A stretch of 64,000 nt of DNA from Shinisaurus crocodilurus (GCA_021292165.1 CM037880.1:210318942-210382941); one strand, 5' to 3'. Shown: positions 42,515 through 53,600, numbered from the stretch's first letter. The notes: generated from the sequence alone by a model not told the origin. Numbers and translations are program-made.

Positions 42515-42880
42515 CCTTTATTTTATTATTCAGATTTATATACCGCTTTCCACAAAAGTATCAAAGCTGTGAACATGAAATACAATGGCATAAAAACAAC
42601 AATAAATATAACAATTTAAAAAAAACACACACAATATAAATTAATCAGCAACAAAATGGCACAGTTTACCCTGTGCTAGAAAGAAACCGAAGCTGGCTGA
42701 GTCACACTTCAGGGAAAGCCTGTATAAAGAGATGACTTCTAAAAAAATGTCTGAAAGACATGACTGTGGGGCCCTGTCTAATCTCAATTGGTAAAGTATT
42801 CCATAGGGTGGGTGCTCTGCTGCAAGGGCTCCCGAGGCAAGCCTCAGGATCATGTGGCACCCTCAGAAGTGCTCCCTCTG

Positions 42881-43054
42881 ATTTCATAGATTTCATAGAT
42901 CATAGAGTTGGAAGGAGCCTACAAGGCTATCAAGTCCAATCCCCTGCTGAATGCAGGAAACTAGAGGAGGGGTCTCCCATCCAAGCCATAACCAGGCCTG
43001 ACCCTGCTTAACTTTCTACACTCAGACAAGCTGAGCCAGCATAAGCCACAGGCC
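42881..43054 (-). mobile_element. 5S rRNA-headed SINE with CR1 tail (copy 2)
   Basis: It has the same architecture and junction as 39396-39568: a 5S head (minus strand AAGTTAAGCAGGGTCAGGCC, TTATGGCTTGGATGGGAGAC) and a CR1 tail (GGGATTGGACTTGATAGCC). Small differences show an independent, somewhat diverged copy inserted into a different sequence. Confidence 0.92.
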
Positions 43055-43330
43055 GGGCAGGGACAGAAGGGGTGTGGCGGCCCCTAAGATAACCTGGTCC
43101 CAGGTTAGGGCCTTATATGTTAACAACAACACCTTGAATTTGGCCTGGTAGCTCATTGGCAGCTGGTGCAGTAGTTCTTTTTAGCAAGGGTGCAGCTTGC
43201 TGTTGGAAGGAGGCCTCAGTTAGCAGCCTCACTGCAGCAGTCACAGCTTCCAGACCAAACCCAACTGTAGCCCCACATAGAGTGCATCCAGTCTTGAGGT
43301 TACAAGTGTCTTCTGTACCACTGTGGCTAA

Positions 43331-43338
43331 GCTGCCAT
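43331..43338. repeat. 8-bp target-site duplication, left
   Basis: GCTGCCAT, repeated exactly at 43795-43802. Confidence 0.93.
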
Positions 43339-43794
43339 CAGGAATGGTGCAGGGCTGTTTGGCGCCCTAGGCCAAATTATATTTAGCGCCCCCCCTCGTG
43401 CCGTGGGGGGGCTCCGGAGCAAAGCAGCCCTGCTCTGCAACCACCCCCCCGCGCCACCCCCGCCGCAACCACCACCTACCTTCCCCCCGCCCCCGCTGCT
43501 GGCTGTTGGCTGCTGCTGCTGCTGCCGCCGCCTCCTCCTCCGACGCGATGGGACCCCCGCGCTTTACGACGGGAAGGTAGGTAGGTGGTTGGCGGGCGGG
43601 GGCGCGCGCGTGGGGGGAGGTGCAGCAGCGGCGGCGGCGGCAGCAGCCGGCAAGCGGGCGGGGAGGCGCAGCGGAGGTGGCAGGCAGGGCAGGAGCACGC
43701 CGGAGGCGAGGAAGGGGCGCAGAAACTCTGCGCCCTCTTCCGCCACGCGCCCTAGGCAGCCGCCTGGGTCTGCCTAGCGGTAGCGCCGGCCCTG
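43339..43794 (-). mobile_element. hAT element (CAGGGCCGGTGC family) with GC-rich cargo
   Basis: The ends are CAGGAATGGTGCAGGGCTGT and TAGCGCCGGCCCTG, in reverse orientation to the 8353 copy (GGCGCCCTAGG and CGCCCTAGGCAGCCGCCTG arms). The perfect flanking duplication is GCTGCCAT. The interior, about 43400-43730, is extremely GC-rich with CTG/CCG and GGC triplet runs. It has an inverted pair ACCACCTACCTTCCCCCC and GGGAAGGTAGGTAGGTGG. Open frames there (43403-43777 plus and its antisense) follow from composition and are not called genes. Confidence 0.93.
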
Positions 43795-43802
43795 GCTGCC
43801 AT

Positions 43803-44394
43803 GGTCCAGGTACATTGCTCTCTCACCCCATTCCCTTCCCTTCCCTTCCCTTCCATTCTCTCTCTCTCTCTTCTTTGCTCTCTTTCTTTCATTGATATTG
43901 CCTGTGATCACATCATTAAGTACACAGGCCCGTCATACAGGTGGGCTGTGTGTTTGTGACCCAGTACAACTCATATTAATGAGCACCCTTTCCCATATGT
44001 CTTACTTTGACTGAACTTTTCATCACCTTTGCTGTTTGGAGAGCCTCAGCCTCCATTTGAGTTAAGTCCTCACTGCAGAACCTGTTTAATTTCTTTTACA
44101 CGACCGACCTTTTCTCACACATGACTGGCTTGTACGAGGAGAGCAGAGCGGTAAGTTCAGATTTCCCAGTCTGATGCCATTTTAATTGCAGAGAAGGGCA
44201 TTTTGCTGGTGTATAGGAAAGAAGGGCCAATTACTCAACTCATTAAGCATTTGAATATGATCCTGGTGGTTATACACTGGGAATGAATAGATTTTCTTTT
44301 TCTTCATTTTCTTTTCATCAAAATGAATGGATGCTTGAATGCTCACTAAAACTACACGTTGTAATTATGTCGTTTGTATTTTTTTAAAAAAGTA
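43803..44394. other. Unique sequence with (TTCCC)n and (CT)n
   Basis: TTCCC units and (TC)n at about 43838-43880. Nothing else recognised. Confidence 0.45.
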
Positions 44395-44421
44395 TCATTA
44401 TTATTATTATTATTATTATTC
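44395..44421. repeat. (ATT)n microsatellite
   Basis: About eight ATT units. Confidence 0.9.
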
Positions 44422-44532
44422 TTTTAAAAACTACAAGGCCAAAACTTTTGTTAGTGAAGATTGCAAATGGAGAAGCTTACGGTACCAGATGGATCATATC
44501 ATCCAACATCCTGCATCAGTAGAGCATCTTAT

Positions 44533-44640
44533 GCCAGCTTTCCCCAACCTGGGCCCTCCAGATGTTCCGGACTACAACTCCCATCAACTATCTCCATTGG
44601 CCATAGCATGCCATGACCATTACCGGCAACTCTAGGTCTC
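44533..44640. mobile_element. Palindromic MITE fragment
   Basis: CAGCTTTCCCCAACCTGGGC and CAGATGTTCCGGACTACAAC match the left arm of the 846/45748 family. The right arm is largely lost. Confidence 0.6.
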
Positions 44641-44830
44641 AAACCAGAAACATTCTACGATCTGGGTTTGGGACCTGTTTCCTGAACTGCTTCTACTTCC
44701 TTGAAAAGCATGGCCCTCCTGGGATACAGGTGCCTTCCTCCACCCCCTCTCTTGCCCTTCCCTGCTCCTATATAACCTCCCCTCCCACTACAGATTTTGG
44801 CCTGATTTATTTTAACTGAATGTTAAACTG

Positions 44831-44976
44831 GTTGCTCAGGCGGGAATATGGGGTGGGTTAAAATTTTAAATTTTTTATATTGTAAAAATTTATATTTTAT
44901 ACAATGTATTTTATTGTTTTTATTCTATGTACATCGCCCAGGGTGGCCGGTTGCCGGCCAGATGGGCGAATAAATA

Positions 44977-45024
<48 letters not shown>
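44831..45024 (+). mobile_element. CR1/L2 LINE 3' end with (AAT)n
   Basis: GCTCAGGCGGGAATATGGGG, then ACATCGCCCAGGGTGGCCGG, TTGCCGGCCAGATGGGCG, then (AATA) and (AAT)n at 44981-45024. It is the same 3' end as 18094 in the opposite orientation. Confidence 0.85.
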
Positions 45025-45025
<1 letters not shown>

Positions 45026-45191
45026 GGAGTTGCTGCAATGTACGAAAGCAAGGAAATCTGATTGGTGGTAGATTTGTGATATTGTTATGGAAAGTTGCAT
45101 CCATGGTGGCACTTAGGCAGTTCCTTCCTGCTCACCATGGGACTACTGCCAGAGGGCAAGGGACGCTGTACCTTTAAAAATTGATTTGGAA

Positions 45192-45710
45192 GAAGCCATA
45201 GCTTAGTGTCAATGGCTGGCAGTGGCTGCACATGGAAGCTCCCAGTTTCAATCCCTGAAATATCTCATCAAAAGGACTGTGTAACAGGTGGTAATGACTA
45301 GGTGCAGACAACACAATAACGCACATTCAAGGGTTGAATGTGGGTTGTCGTTGGACCATAGGTTGTTGTTGAAATGTCAGTTAACATGTTTCATGAACCC
45401 AACCAAGATAAGAAACCATGGTGAACAACCCACAGTTCAGAACCCAACAACAAACCACGGGTGCTCTTCATGGGTTGTTCATGGTTAACAAGCCATGGTT
45501 TGTTAGCTCAGCTGGGTTCAGGCAACACGATAACCCATGGTTCAACAACAACCCGCACTCACCCTTGAACCCTTGAGTGTGGGTTATTGTGTTGTCTGAA
45601 CCCAGTCCATGTCTTCCTGAGACATTGAAGAGCTGTGCCAGTGAGAGCAGATAGCACTGGGCTACACATGGACAAATACTCTGATCTGATATAAGACAGC
45701 TTCCTATGTT
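45192..45710 (+). mobile_element. tRNA-headed SINE (family B), plus strand, split by a TIR element
   Basis: The head GCCATAGCTTAGTGTCAATG with B-box-like AGTTTCAATCC begins it. The tail TCTGATCTGATATAAGACAG and CTTCCTATGTT ends it. The foreign 45297-45606 segment interrupts it. Confidence 0.75.
45297..45606. mobile_element. 310-bp terminal-inverted-repeat element
   Basis: The left end ACTAGGTGCAGACAACACAA with TAACGCACATTCAAGGG is inverted at the right end, CCTTGAGTGTGGGTTATTGT and GTTGTCTGAACCCAGT. The interior is full of AACCATGG and AACAACCC palindromic words. There is no coding capacity and no unambiguous target duplication, so the superfamily is unknown. Confidence 0.8.
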
Positions 45711-45747
45711 CATAAAGTAACTATGACAGTTGGCTCTGTTTACATCA

Positions 45748-45842
45748 GCTTTCCCCAACCTGGTGCCTTCCAGAGGTGTTGGACTGCAGCTCCCATCAGT
45801 CACAGTCCACCACTTCTGGAGGGCACCAGGCTGGGGAAGTTT
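45748..45842. mobile_element. Palindromic MITE, hAT-like
   Basis: CAGCTTTCCCCAACCTGGTG at left and CACCAGGCTGGGGAAGTTTG at right are inverted copies. The interior has GGACTGCAGCTCCCATC. Confidence 0.75.
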
Positions 45843-47016
45843 GGCGTACAATATTGCTTTCTTTCAAATTATTCAGATTTTTTTTTTCTTCCAAAGATGG
45901 GGATTCCACAGCACTAGTAGAGTTGGCTAAGCTGCCAACTCTGCTAGTATATAGGTGTTGCATTCAGAGGGCAGTTAACACTAGAATGAGGTTGACCTCT
46001 GCTCACATCCTCATAGCCACTATCTATCCACCTAACTTGCCCCACAGTGTTGCTGTGAGATGACAGATAAAACTCTGAGTGAGTGAGAAGAGATCTATAG
46101 GCACAGTTTCCTACCATTGTTTCTGTTCCATGTAGGGCAACCACTGGGGAAAACAAACAAACAAACAAACGAAATAATAGCCCATGTCAATGTGGAGACA
46201 CATTGGCCCTTGACAACCTAGTCATGTGAATGGGGCTGGATTCACCTTTTTCACAAAGTTGGCAAACCAAAGAAGAGACAAGGGAAGTGGTTATCCAAGG
46301 GCACAGTGGTGAAGACTTTTCTAAATAAGGACTAAGAACCCCAAGCTGATGAGCTAATGTAATATAATGTAATGTTTTATTTATTTATTATATTTGTTAA
46401 CTGCCCTTCTGGCCGGTCACCCGGTAACATTTTAAATAAATGTTTAAATGTTAACATTTAAAGAAAGAAGAGATTGCTTGCTGAGAGTAGCCATAATTCT
46501 GTTCCTTAAGAAAAGAGCCAACTATAAATGCCAGTGTTTTCAATTTGTCCCCCCCCCCACCACTCTTTCTTGGTACTAACAACAATCAGAAGGAAAAATT
46601 ACTGGCAAGGTTCATGGGAGGATATTTCTGTAGTGCCACCTCAGTGTGATGCCGCAGATAATAATTCACTTCCCCCCCCCCCCACAGCTAAGCTACGAGG
46701 CAGTAGGAATGGAAAACTCTGAGATCCAGAAGGATGACTTAAGTCAACTAATTATATCAAAATATCTCAACCAGAAGAATGTCACTTGGACAATAGCCAA
46801 GATGCTAATTCCCATTTATGCCATTATTTTTTTACACCGGCAATCTAAATGAACACATGTAGTGCATTAAGGAGATCAAACACATTCAAGCATTAAGCAT
46901 GATTCATCTCCCATCTAATGGATCTTCTGCTACTTTCCTTCCTTCTGCCAAAATTAAAGCAGCAGATAAGAACCTTTGTGGTGTAGTGGGTTGACTTAGA
47001 GGCGTGGGTTCAAATC
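45843..47016. other. Unique sequence with a small LINE tail
   Basis: 46372-46435 (TTTATTTATTTATTATATTT, CTTCTGGCCGGTCACCCGG) is a minus-strand CR1/L2 tail. C-runs lie at about 46547-46558 and 46673-46683. No gene. Confidence 0.45.
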
Positions 47017-47470
47017 TAGGGATGTGTGAGGATTTCGTTCAGGAGGTGGAAATCCGGCGGACTAGCCGGGCTCGACCCTCCGAACTCCATCCTACTTACC
47101 TCTTCCCCGGCTTGACACACATTCTCCCGAGTCAAGCCGGGGAGGCAACTTCTGGGTTCCTGGCAGGCTGCTGTTTTTGTAGAAAATGCCTTAAGATACA
47201 CCTAGAGTGGCCACAATTTGCGTAATTTGTGCAAATAGTGGGCATTTTTGGCACATGTTAAGGGGTTTCCTACGTAAACAGCAACCCCCTGGGAACCTGA
47301 AACTCTGGCGAGTGGTGTGGCGCATGCCAGCGTTCGGCCTGGCTCAGCAGGCACAGCAGTGGCGTCCACCGAGTTGGAGGCGGGTCGGGTCCCTGCGGAT
47401 CGCCCTCCCCTATTCAAATCCCCACTCACTCATGAAGGGCTACTAATGGGATAATGTGGATGGGGGAAAG
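47017..47470. repeat. Repeat with TAGGGATG end and hairpins
   Basis: It starts CTAGGGATGTGTGAGGATTT. A hairpin CCCCGGCTTGAC...GTCAAGCCGGGG spans about 47106-47141. It shares the TTTGTGCAAAT wording of family F3. The boundaries are uncertain. Confidence 0.5.
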
Positions 47471-47518
47471 CGATCCCCATGCTACACCATTCTAAGCTCC
47501 TTGGGAGATCGGCAGATA

Positions 47519-47726
47519 CAAATTTCCTGACTGTTAAAGCAATAAGACAATGGAAACAACTACCTAGGGAGGTGGTGGGCTCTCCCACTCTGGAGGCATT
47601 CAAGGTGCAGCAGCTGGACAGCCATCTGTCAGGGATGCTTTGACCTGGATTCCTGCATTGAGCAGGGGGTTGGACACGATGGCCTTGTAGGCCCCTTCCA
47701 ACTCTACTTTTCTATGATTCTATGAA
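47519..47726 (+). mobile_element. CR1 3' end, plus strand
   Basis: AAATTTCCTGACTGTTAAAG, GGAGGCATTCAAGGTGCAGC, TTGAGCAGGGGGTTGGACAC and a TTCTATGATTCTATGA terminus. Confidence 0.93.
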
Positions 47727-47743
47727 ATGCAATAAAGTAAGTA

Positions 47744-48146
47744 GGGGTGTGTGAGGAATCCAATGGGGGGTGGTGGAATCCAATGGATTTTCTCAGCTCA
47801 GCTCCACAGATTCTGTTCTGTCAACCCTGTGCTGGCACTGACTCGATCTGACGTGATCCAAGCCAGCCACGTGGACTTCTATTTTTAAAATTGGACACAA
47901 TTTGCATAATTTATTTTTTTAAAGCCCAGAAAATTTGCACAGAATTTGGGCCTCTGCTCCGCAAGTTTGCGCAAATTGTGCTAGAGGCACTCAGTTCTCG
48001 GCTCCAAATTTGCGCAAATATTTCAAGAATTGTGGAAGCTGAAGCCCAGTCCCCTGACTCAGCCCGCTTTTGGCTGTCAGGTCAGAAATGTATCGGAAGT
48101 CCATCGAGCTAAAACAGAATGAGTTTTCCAGTGTCGCAGATCCCTA
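47744..48146. repeat. Interspersed repeat with TAGGGGTG and AGATCCCTA ends
   Basis: It begins TAGGGGTGTGTGAGGAATCC and ends CGCAGATCCCTA, again the hAT-like end pattern. The interior carries TTTGCGCAAATTGTG-type palindromes, as in F3. Confidence 0.55.
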
Positions 48147-48162
48147 AAAGGAAGTACAGTAA

Positions 48163-48407
48163 TATTTTTTTATTTTATTTATTATATTTATACCCCGCCT
48201 TTTTTCCTGCAAGGAACCCAAGGCAGCTTACATAATTCTCCTGCTCCTTTCCATTTTATCCTCACAACAACCCTGTGAGGTAGGTTAGGCTGAGAGGCAG
48301 TGACTGGCCCAAAGTCACCCAGTGAGTTTCATGGCCGAGCGGGGATTAGAACTCGGATCTCCTGAGTCCCAGTCCCACACTCTCACCACTACTACGCCAC
48401 ACTGGCT
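48163..48407 (-). mobile_element. tRNA-headed SINE (family A), minus strand
   Basis: TTTATTTTATTTATTATATT tail, ATACCCCGCCTTTTTTCC, and a head ending CTACGCCACACTGGCT. It directly abuts the next MITE. Confidence 0.93.
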
Positions 48408-48408
48408 T

Positions 48409-48672
48409 GTGTGTAATACCTTGGATTGCAAGTAACTTGGTCTGAGAGCGTTTTGCAAGACAGGCAAAAAAAATTAATTTTTTTTGACTTGATAAACGAG
48501 CAAGGTCTTGCAAGACAAGTCGTAGGGATGTAACCGCTCGCCTCGAGCGGGTGTGGCGGGCCAAAATCGGCCCCGCTCATGCCCGCCAGAGACTCGCTTT
48601 GATATAAGAGTGTTTTGGATTACAAGCACGTTTCTGGAATGAATTATGCTCTCAATCCAAGGTATTACTGTA
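48409..48672. mobile_element. Chimeric Tc1/mariner-type MITE (copy 3) with GC-rich foldback fragment
   Basis: The ends GTAATACCTTGGATTGCAAG and CTCAATCCAAGGTATTACTG are those of copies 1 and 2. At 48523-48592 it contains TAGGGATGTAACCGCTCGCC, GTGTGGCGGGCCAAAATCGG and CGCTCATG. These match the end of the foldback element at 23502-23906 (reverse complement) and are absent from copies 1 and 2. Confidence 0.88.
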
Positions 48673-49735
48673 TATAGGGCAGGGGTGCATGTAGGAAAGG
48701 TTGTACTGAGTACAACTCTTTACAGTGCTGTAATGGGTGGGGTTTTCAGACGGTGGTTCTTTGTATCTTGTGTTATTACTGTATTAGATGGTATATACGT
48801 GGTTGTACTTTGGGCTTTTGTTGGCTCTAGCTGGATATGTGCCCTTTAATGGTATCTCCCAATAGTTTGGCATATTGGCTGCTGGAGTTTTGATATAAGC
48901 ATGCATTTGCGGCTAAAGCATAGCATGTGCTTTATTATTCCCTTGTTATGTATTGATTTACTGTTTACGAATTTTGTTTTGTTTATGACCTGGTTTTCTC
49001 TTGGGTACTGAATTGAAACTCTGGTTGATAGGATTATTATAGCATTTTTATGGGTAGATGACTTTTGGTATTCAGTCAGATCCAAAGTAGTTAGTCCTTC
49101 TTCAGTCCCATTGAAATGAATGGGCTAAGTTAGCCAGGAAACACATGGCTGACTTAAGCGCCATTGATTTCAATGGCTGGCTTGCAGATTAAGCCATACT
49201 TGCAGTAAACCCATTGAAATCAATTGTGATTTAAAGTCTTCCATTGAAATGGAGAGAGAAAAATGAAATGAAATGGCCCAAAATATGGGGTGGCACTGTG
49301 AAATGTTTGCAATAACACTGTACATTGTAGTAGGAAGTTACCGTTGAATTTTGTCTGAAGTGAATACTGCCCAATACAACCAATCTTTAGGATTTAATAC
49401 AGCATTTTGATACCCCTCTCATCCCCGCTCTTAACAGGGCCCTTGTCTTCAACCCCTTAGCAGATACTCAAAAGTACTTTTTCAGTTGGGATACCTTTCC
49501 CTGTGTCCACTGCTTTAACCTTTTAGGTGAAGATGCTGGGAAGTGAAGCTAGGAACTTTTGCATGCAAAACATGTGCTCTACTGAGCAATAGGCCGTCCA
49601 TGACAGGGAAGTGTGTATATGTGTTTCCATAAAAAATAAAAGCCCCACATTTTTTAAATGAACGGGAAGCAATGCCCACTTGATACTAAGAGCTGAATTA
49701 ACAAACTGTAAAATGCAGAAGTCCTCAAGTTCTAG
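48673..49735. other. Unique sequence
   Basis: 49090-49240 holds several inverted words around CCATTGAAATGAATGG and CCATTGAAATCAAT, perhaps a worn MITE. 49540-49595 (GCATGCAAAACATGTGCTCT) is a worn family-B SINE head in minus orientation. No gene. Confidence 0.4.
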
Positions 49736-49880
49736 GGATGGGTGAGAATTTCATTTCAGTTTGTTTTTGATAAGAATTTATCAAAATTCACCAGATGGAT
49801 GGAAAGAATTTGGGATTAAAAGAAAAAGAAAAAAAAGGAATGTGGGAGAAACTGAAACTGACAGTTATCCATCCAGATCC
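49736..49880. repeat. Short repeat (family F4), hAT-like ends
   Basis: It starts TAGGGATGGGTGAGAATTTC and ends GAAACTGACAGTTATCCATC. A related copy is at 50068-50214, and a partial one at 60628-60800. Confidence 0.6.
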
Positions 49881-50067
49881 AGGTCTTTGAGTACTTAGCT
49901 CTTAAAGCTTGGTTTTGAATTGATGTGTTTTCAGCCATGTTTGTGATGCTGAATTAGACTTGCCACTCCACCAACCCTGGCAGGCTTCTTGTCTTTAACA
50001 GCTACATGGCAGGCAGGTCCAACAGAGTCCTCTCCATGCTGGGAATAACTCTGCCTCTCGGCTGGTG

Positions 50068-50214
50068 TAGATGGGTGAGAATTTAGTTTCAGTTCAGTTT
50101 TAATAAGAAGGTGTGAAGATTTACAAATGTCTTTGAATTCAGAATGGAAAGAATGGGAATTCGAAAAATCATAATCTGGGAAAAAGTGAAACTGACATAT
50201 TAATCCATCTCTAA
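50068..50214. repeat. Short repeat (family F4)
   Basis: TAGATGGGTGAGAATTTAGT at left and GAAACTGACATATTAATCCA followed by TCTCTA at right, an inverted-end pair. Confidence 0.6.
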
Positions 50215-50378
50215 AATCCACGTATAAATCAGGTGTCACTTTTTGACAATATGGATATATCCACAAAAGTAAAAGGAAAGATCTCAAGGGCAGGGTGTAC
50301 ATTCAGTGTGGCCTGCTACCTGCCTTGGTTTTGCATTCTGTTACCTTAAAGTTTGGGTGGGCTGAAATCCTGTATATA

Positions 50379-50642
50379 TACAGTAATACCTTGGATTGCA
50401 AGTAACTTGGTCTGAGAGCGTTTTGCAAGACAAGCAAAAAAATTTATTTTTTTTTGACTTGATAAACAAGCAAGGTCTTGCAAGACAAGTCATAGGGATG
50501 TAACCGCTTGCCTCGAGCGGGCGTAGCGGGCCAAAATTGGCCTCGCTCACACCCGCCAGATACTCGCTTTGATGTAAGAGTGTTTTGGATTACAAGCACA
50601 GTTCCGGAACGAATTATGCTTGCAATCCAAGGTATTACTTTA
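50379..50642. mobile_element. Chimeric Tc1/mariner-type MITE (copy 4) with GC-rich foldback fragment
   Basis: TACAGTAATACCTTGGATTG at left and CAATCCAAGGTATTACTTTA at right. The internal 50493-50562 fragment (TAGGGATGTAACCGCTTGCC, AGCGGGCCAAAATTGGCC) matches that of copy 3 at the same junctions. The flanks of the two copies are unrelated. Confidence 0.9.
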
Positions 50643-53600
50643 TATATATATATATGGTATATAAATCCAGTTTGCTTCCTCTGAATAATTATTTTACACG
50701 ATCAGCCTAAAAAATTGATAGCAGCTCACATGACTGAGTCCATGTGATAGCTGCAGAGTCGAGCTGAGTATTTTCATAAAAGGAGGACATTTCCTACATA
50801 AATATCGCACTGCAAAACCAATTATTTTCCAACAGCATAAGCCAGCTATTAAGGTTGTTTTTAATTAAAACCAGCTCAAGTGCATTTGTGCACAAATGGA
50901 CAGTGCAGGGCTTTATAAGTAATGACTCAGAACATTCAAAATAAGTTGCTGGAGTGGAAATTGGATTTATTCCTTTCTCGTCCCCTTGGGATAGAAACTG
51001 CAGCTCCTAGTTAAAACTTATATTACCTGCGCATCTATATGGCTATTAATTTGTTTCATTTTATTTCCAACAATTCTATACTTGGGTGCCAGGCACACGC
51101 ATACCGGGCATCTTCTCAGAATTTTGCATAGCTCTGGTCTGGAAGTCCTTCTTTGCAGAACATCAGCTCTGGGGAACAAGCTGACAGTTGAGGTTTTTGG
51201 TAATATACAAATATATATTTTAATGTCATGGATTAATCAATCAATTAAAAGGCAAATGGGTAATCAACAACAACAAAAGTTTCATATGTTGGCAGCAGCC
51301 CTAGATTTTGGATACCAAAATTCACATACAAAGATCAGCTACTCTGTGTCCTGCCATGCAATCTTTGTGGGCCAAACTAGGAAATTTGCGATTGTAACTC
51401 CTTATCTCTCAAAAAGCAGCTGAGGGAGGACTGATTTAGATCGAAGCTACATTATGGAGGGTGGGGAAAAGAAGGCTCTACTCTTTAGCAAAGTGCCATG
51501 CTCCTAATCCAAATGAAATCACTTGCCCAAAAAGATGCTTTTAGCTGCAGCAGGGAACCTATATAGGTACAGAAATATTTTTCTCCCTTCCATGGCTAAC
51601 AACAGCTTCAGAGGTGATTTAAATCACTGTGTGCAGACCAGGGTTGTTGTTTGTTTGTTCCCCCCCCATCCCTCCCCTGTGGGCCAGCCCTCTCACCCCC
51701 TGTGGGTTTCAATAATGTGGAAAAAAATAAAAATATAAAAACAAATTGGCATCTGTAGCGGCTACAGAGAACCAAAAGAGTTAACTTTAGCTTGTTGGCT
51801 CATTTTTTTGACCTGTTTGTAGGTTAATTTTGAGCCCTTTGCTGCTCTGTAGCACCTCCCCCCCCCGTTTTGTTGGACAAAATACAAACATTTTTGGGGT
51901 GCGTTGTTCCACTGAATTTCAGGGGTGGGGCACACTGGGGTGGGGGACTGCATGCATTATACCCTATTTTCCCTATTCCACAGCCCTCATATGTACATTG
52001 GTACCACTTATATCGATCCACTTTTTTTTCATGTTGCAGAATAGTGGAAGAAGAAAGGGATTGTTGTTCTCTCAAGCCCCAGCGTGCTTCTCCCATGGCC
52101 AACCTGTTAGTTCCTCCTGTCCTTGCTTGACTATCAGTATCTGGTCAGGGATTAGTCCTTGCCTGGGCAACATAAGACTCTAGCTTTGTTTTTGTGGCTC
52201 CCCAGCCTTGCTCCAGGAATGTGAGCCTGGCACACAGCCCCATCTTCCATTGTCTCCCAGCTTGCCTGCTCTCCCCGCCGCCCAGTTGCCAGCTTCTCCA
52301 TCAGTCCTTCCTCCTGCCTACGTTTGCATTCCAGATCCCCTTGGACATCTCAGATCAGATCCTAGGTGGCTCATGAATCTCCCTTTTCAGGTTGACCCTC
52401 CAGTCCAGTGGATCTTCCAACATTTCATCCAACCCTGGTGCCCAATGCTTCCAGGACTTTCACTCCAGCCCGCCCCATATACTTATTTGCATACACAGCT
52501 CAGTGCTGAAACAAGCAGAACCTGGCTGGATCATGGATGGAGCATGGCAGAATCTGGAGTTTACTGTTTTTTCTGCCCTTCGGAGTGGCTAGTTAACTAA
52601 ACATGGTTGGTTTTACCCGTGGCGCCAGTAAAATAGTTGACATTCCTAACTGAAACCAGCCTTGAATGCAGAATACTCATCTTTCAAGAGGATCTCCTTG
52701 AAATCTTATACATTCTTCTTGGGCACGCCATTATTAAGTTGAATTTGATATGCTCTCTAGAAAAATAGAGATTGACAGCAGGATTCCCGAGACACTTATG
52801 AAAGCTATAGAGACTCTTCATCAAAACAGGATGCCAGCTACATCCACCCCCTCCCATCCCAGCAATCTAATTTAGAAATGCTGGTTCTTTGTCACCTTCC
52901 ATAAAAAAATCAAACTGTATGGGGGGGAAGACTCTACAAATTGAAAATCCCATAAAAGCAACATGTGGACAGCTGGCTCTTGTGTATGATTATTGTCGTA
53001 TGACTTAAACTATGATCTAAATGCCACCTCTAATCTTTTGTGAGAAAATATAAATTAAGAGGATCAATTCCCCCCCCAGAAACAGTCGCCTCTCTAAACA
53101 GGATCATCTTGGCGCACTAATAAAATAAACCACAAATCATCTTTTCTCTCGGGTTTACACTCTTGTTTTAATTTACCCTAGCTTGAGACAATATGGCAAA
53201 ATCCATTAGCAAAAGCATAATTTACTTTGAGAGAGAGAGAGAGAGAGAGAGAAGAAACAGATCTTCTCTTTTAAGGTGGTTTTGGGGAGATATGATCTCT
53301 CTGAGCAAATTCATTATGGGGTAAAAAATATTTGCTTATTAAATTGCATGCATCTATGAAATCTATGAAATTATTTAACAGAGTGTGACACGCACCACTC
53401 ACATTAACACATTCTCCAACGTTTCGTAGATTAAACTAGGGACATTCATATACCTACTTGAACATTGTTCCCGTACCAAGGATCCCTGCTTGAACCGCCA
53501 CATAATATTTCGCATTACCGAAGCTTCTTCTCCACATGTTCTGAGTGCTGCATCAATTTACCTTGAAATAGCTTGCTTTGCAATGATTTAAAAGCTATCA

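Larger units (their letters stand above)
42515..43338 (-). pseudogene. CR1/L2-clade LINE, minus strand, interrupted by a 5S SINE
   Basis: The minus strand encodes RAPTLWNTLPIEIRQGPTVM and SFRHFFRSHLFIQAF near 42702-42896. Beyond the SINE at 42881-43054 come GGGCCTTATATGTTAACAAC, ACACCTTGAATTTGGCCTGG and CATAGAGTGCATCCAGTC, the standard minus-strand words of this clade. The hAT at 43339 inserted at its right edge. Confidence 0.85.

Noticed and set aside
43403..43777. Alanine- and glycine-rich frame that could be a first exon
   Set aside because: It lies entirely between hAT ends with a perfect TSD and is made of triplet runs. No domain and no splice context were convincing.
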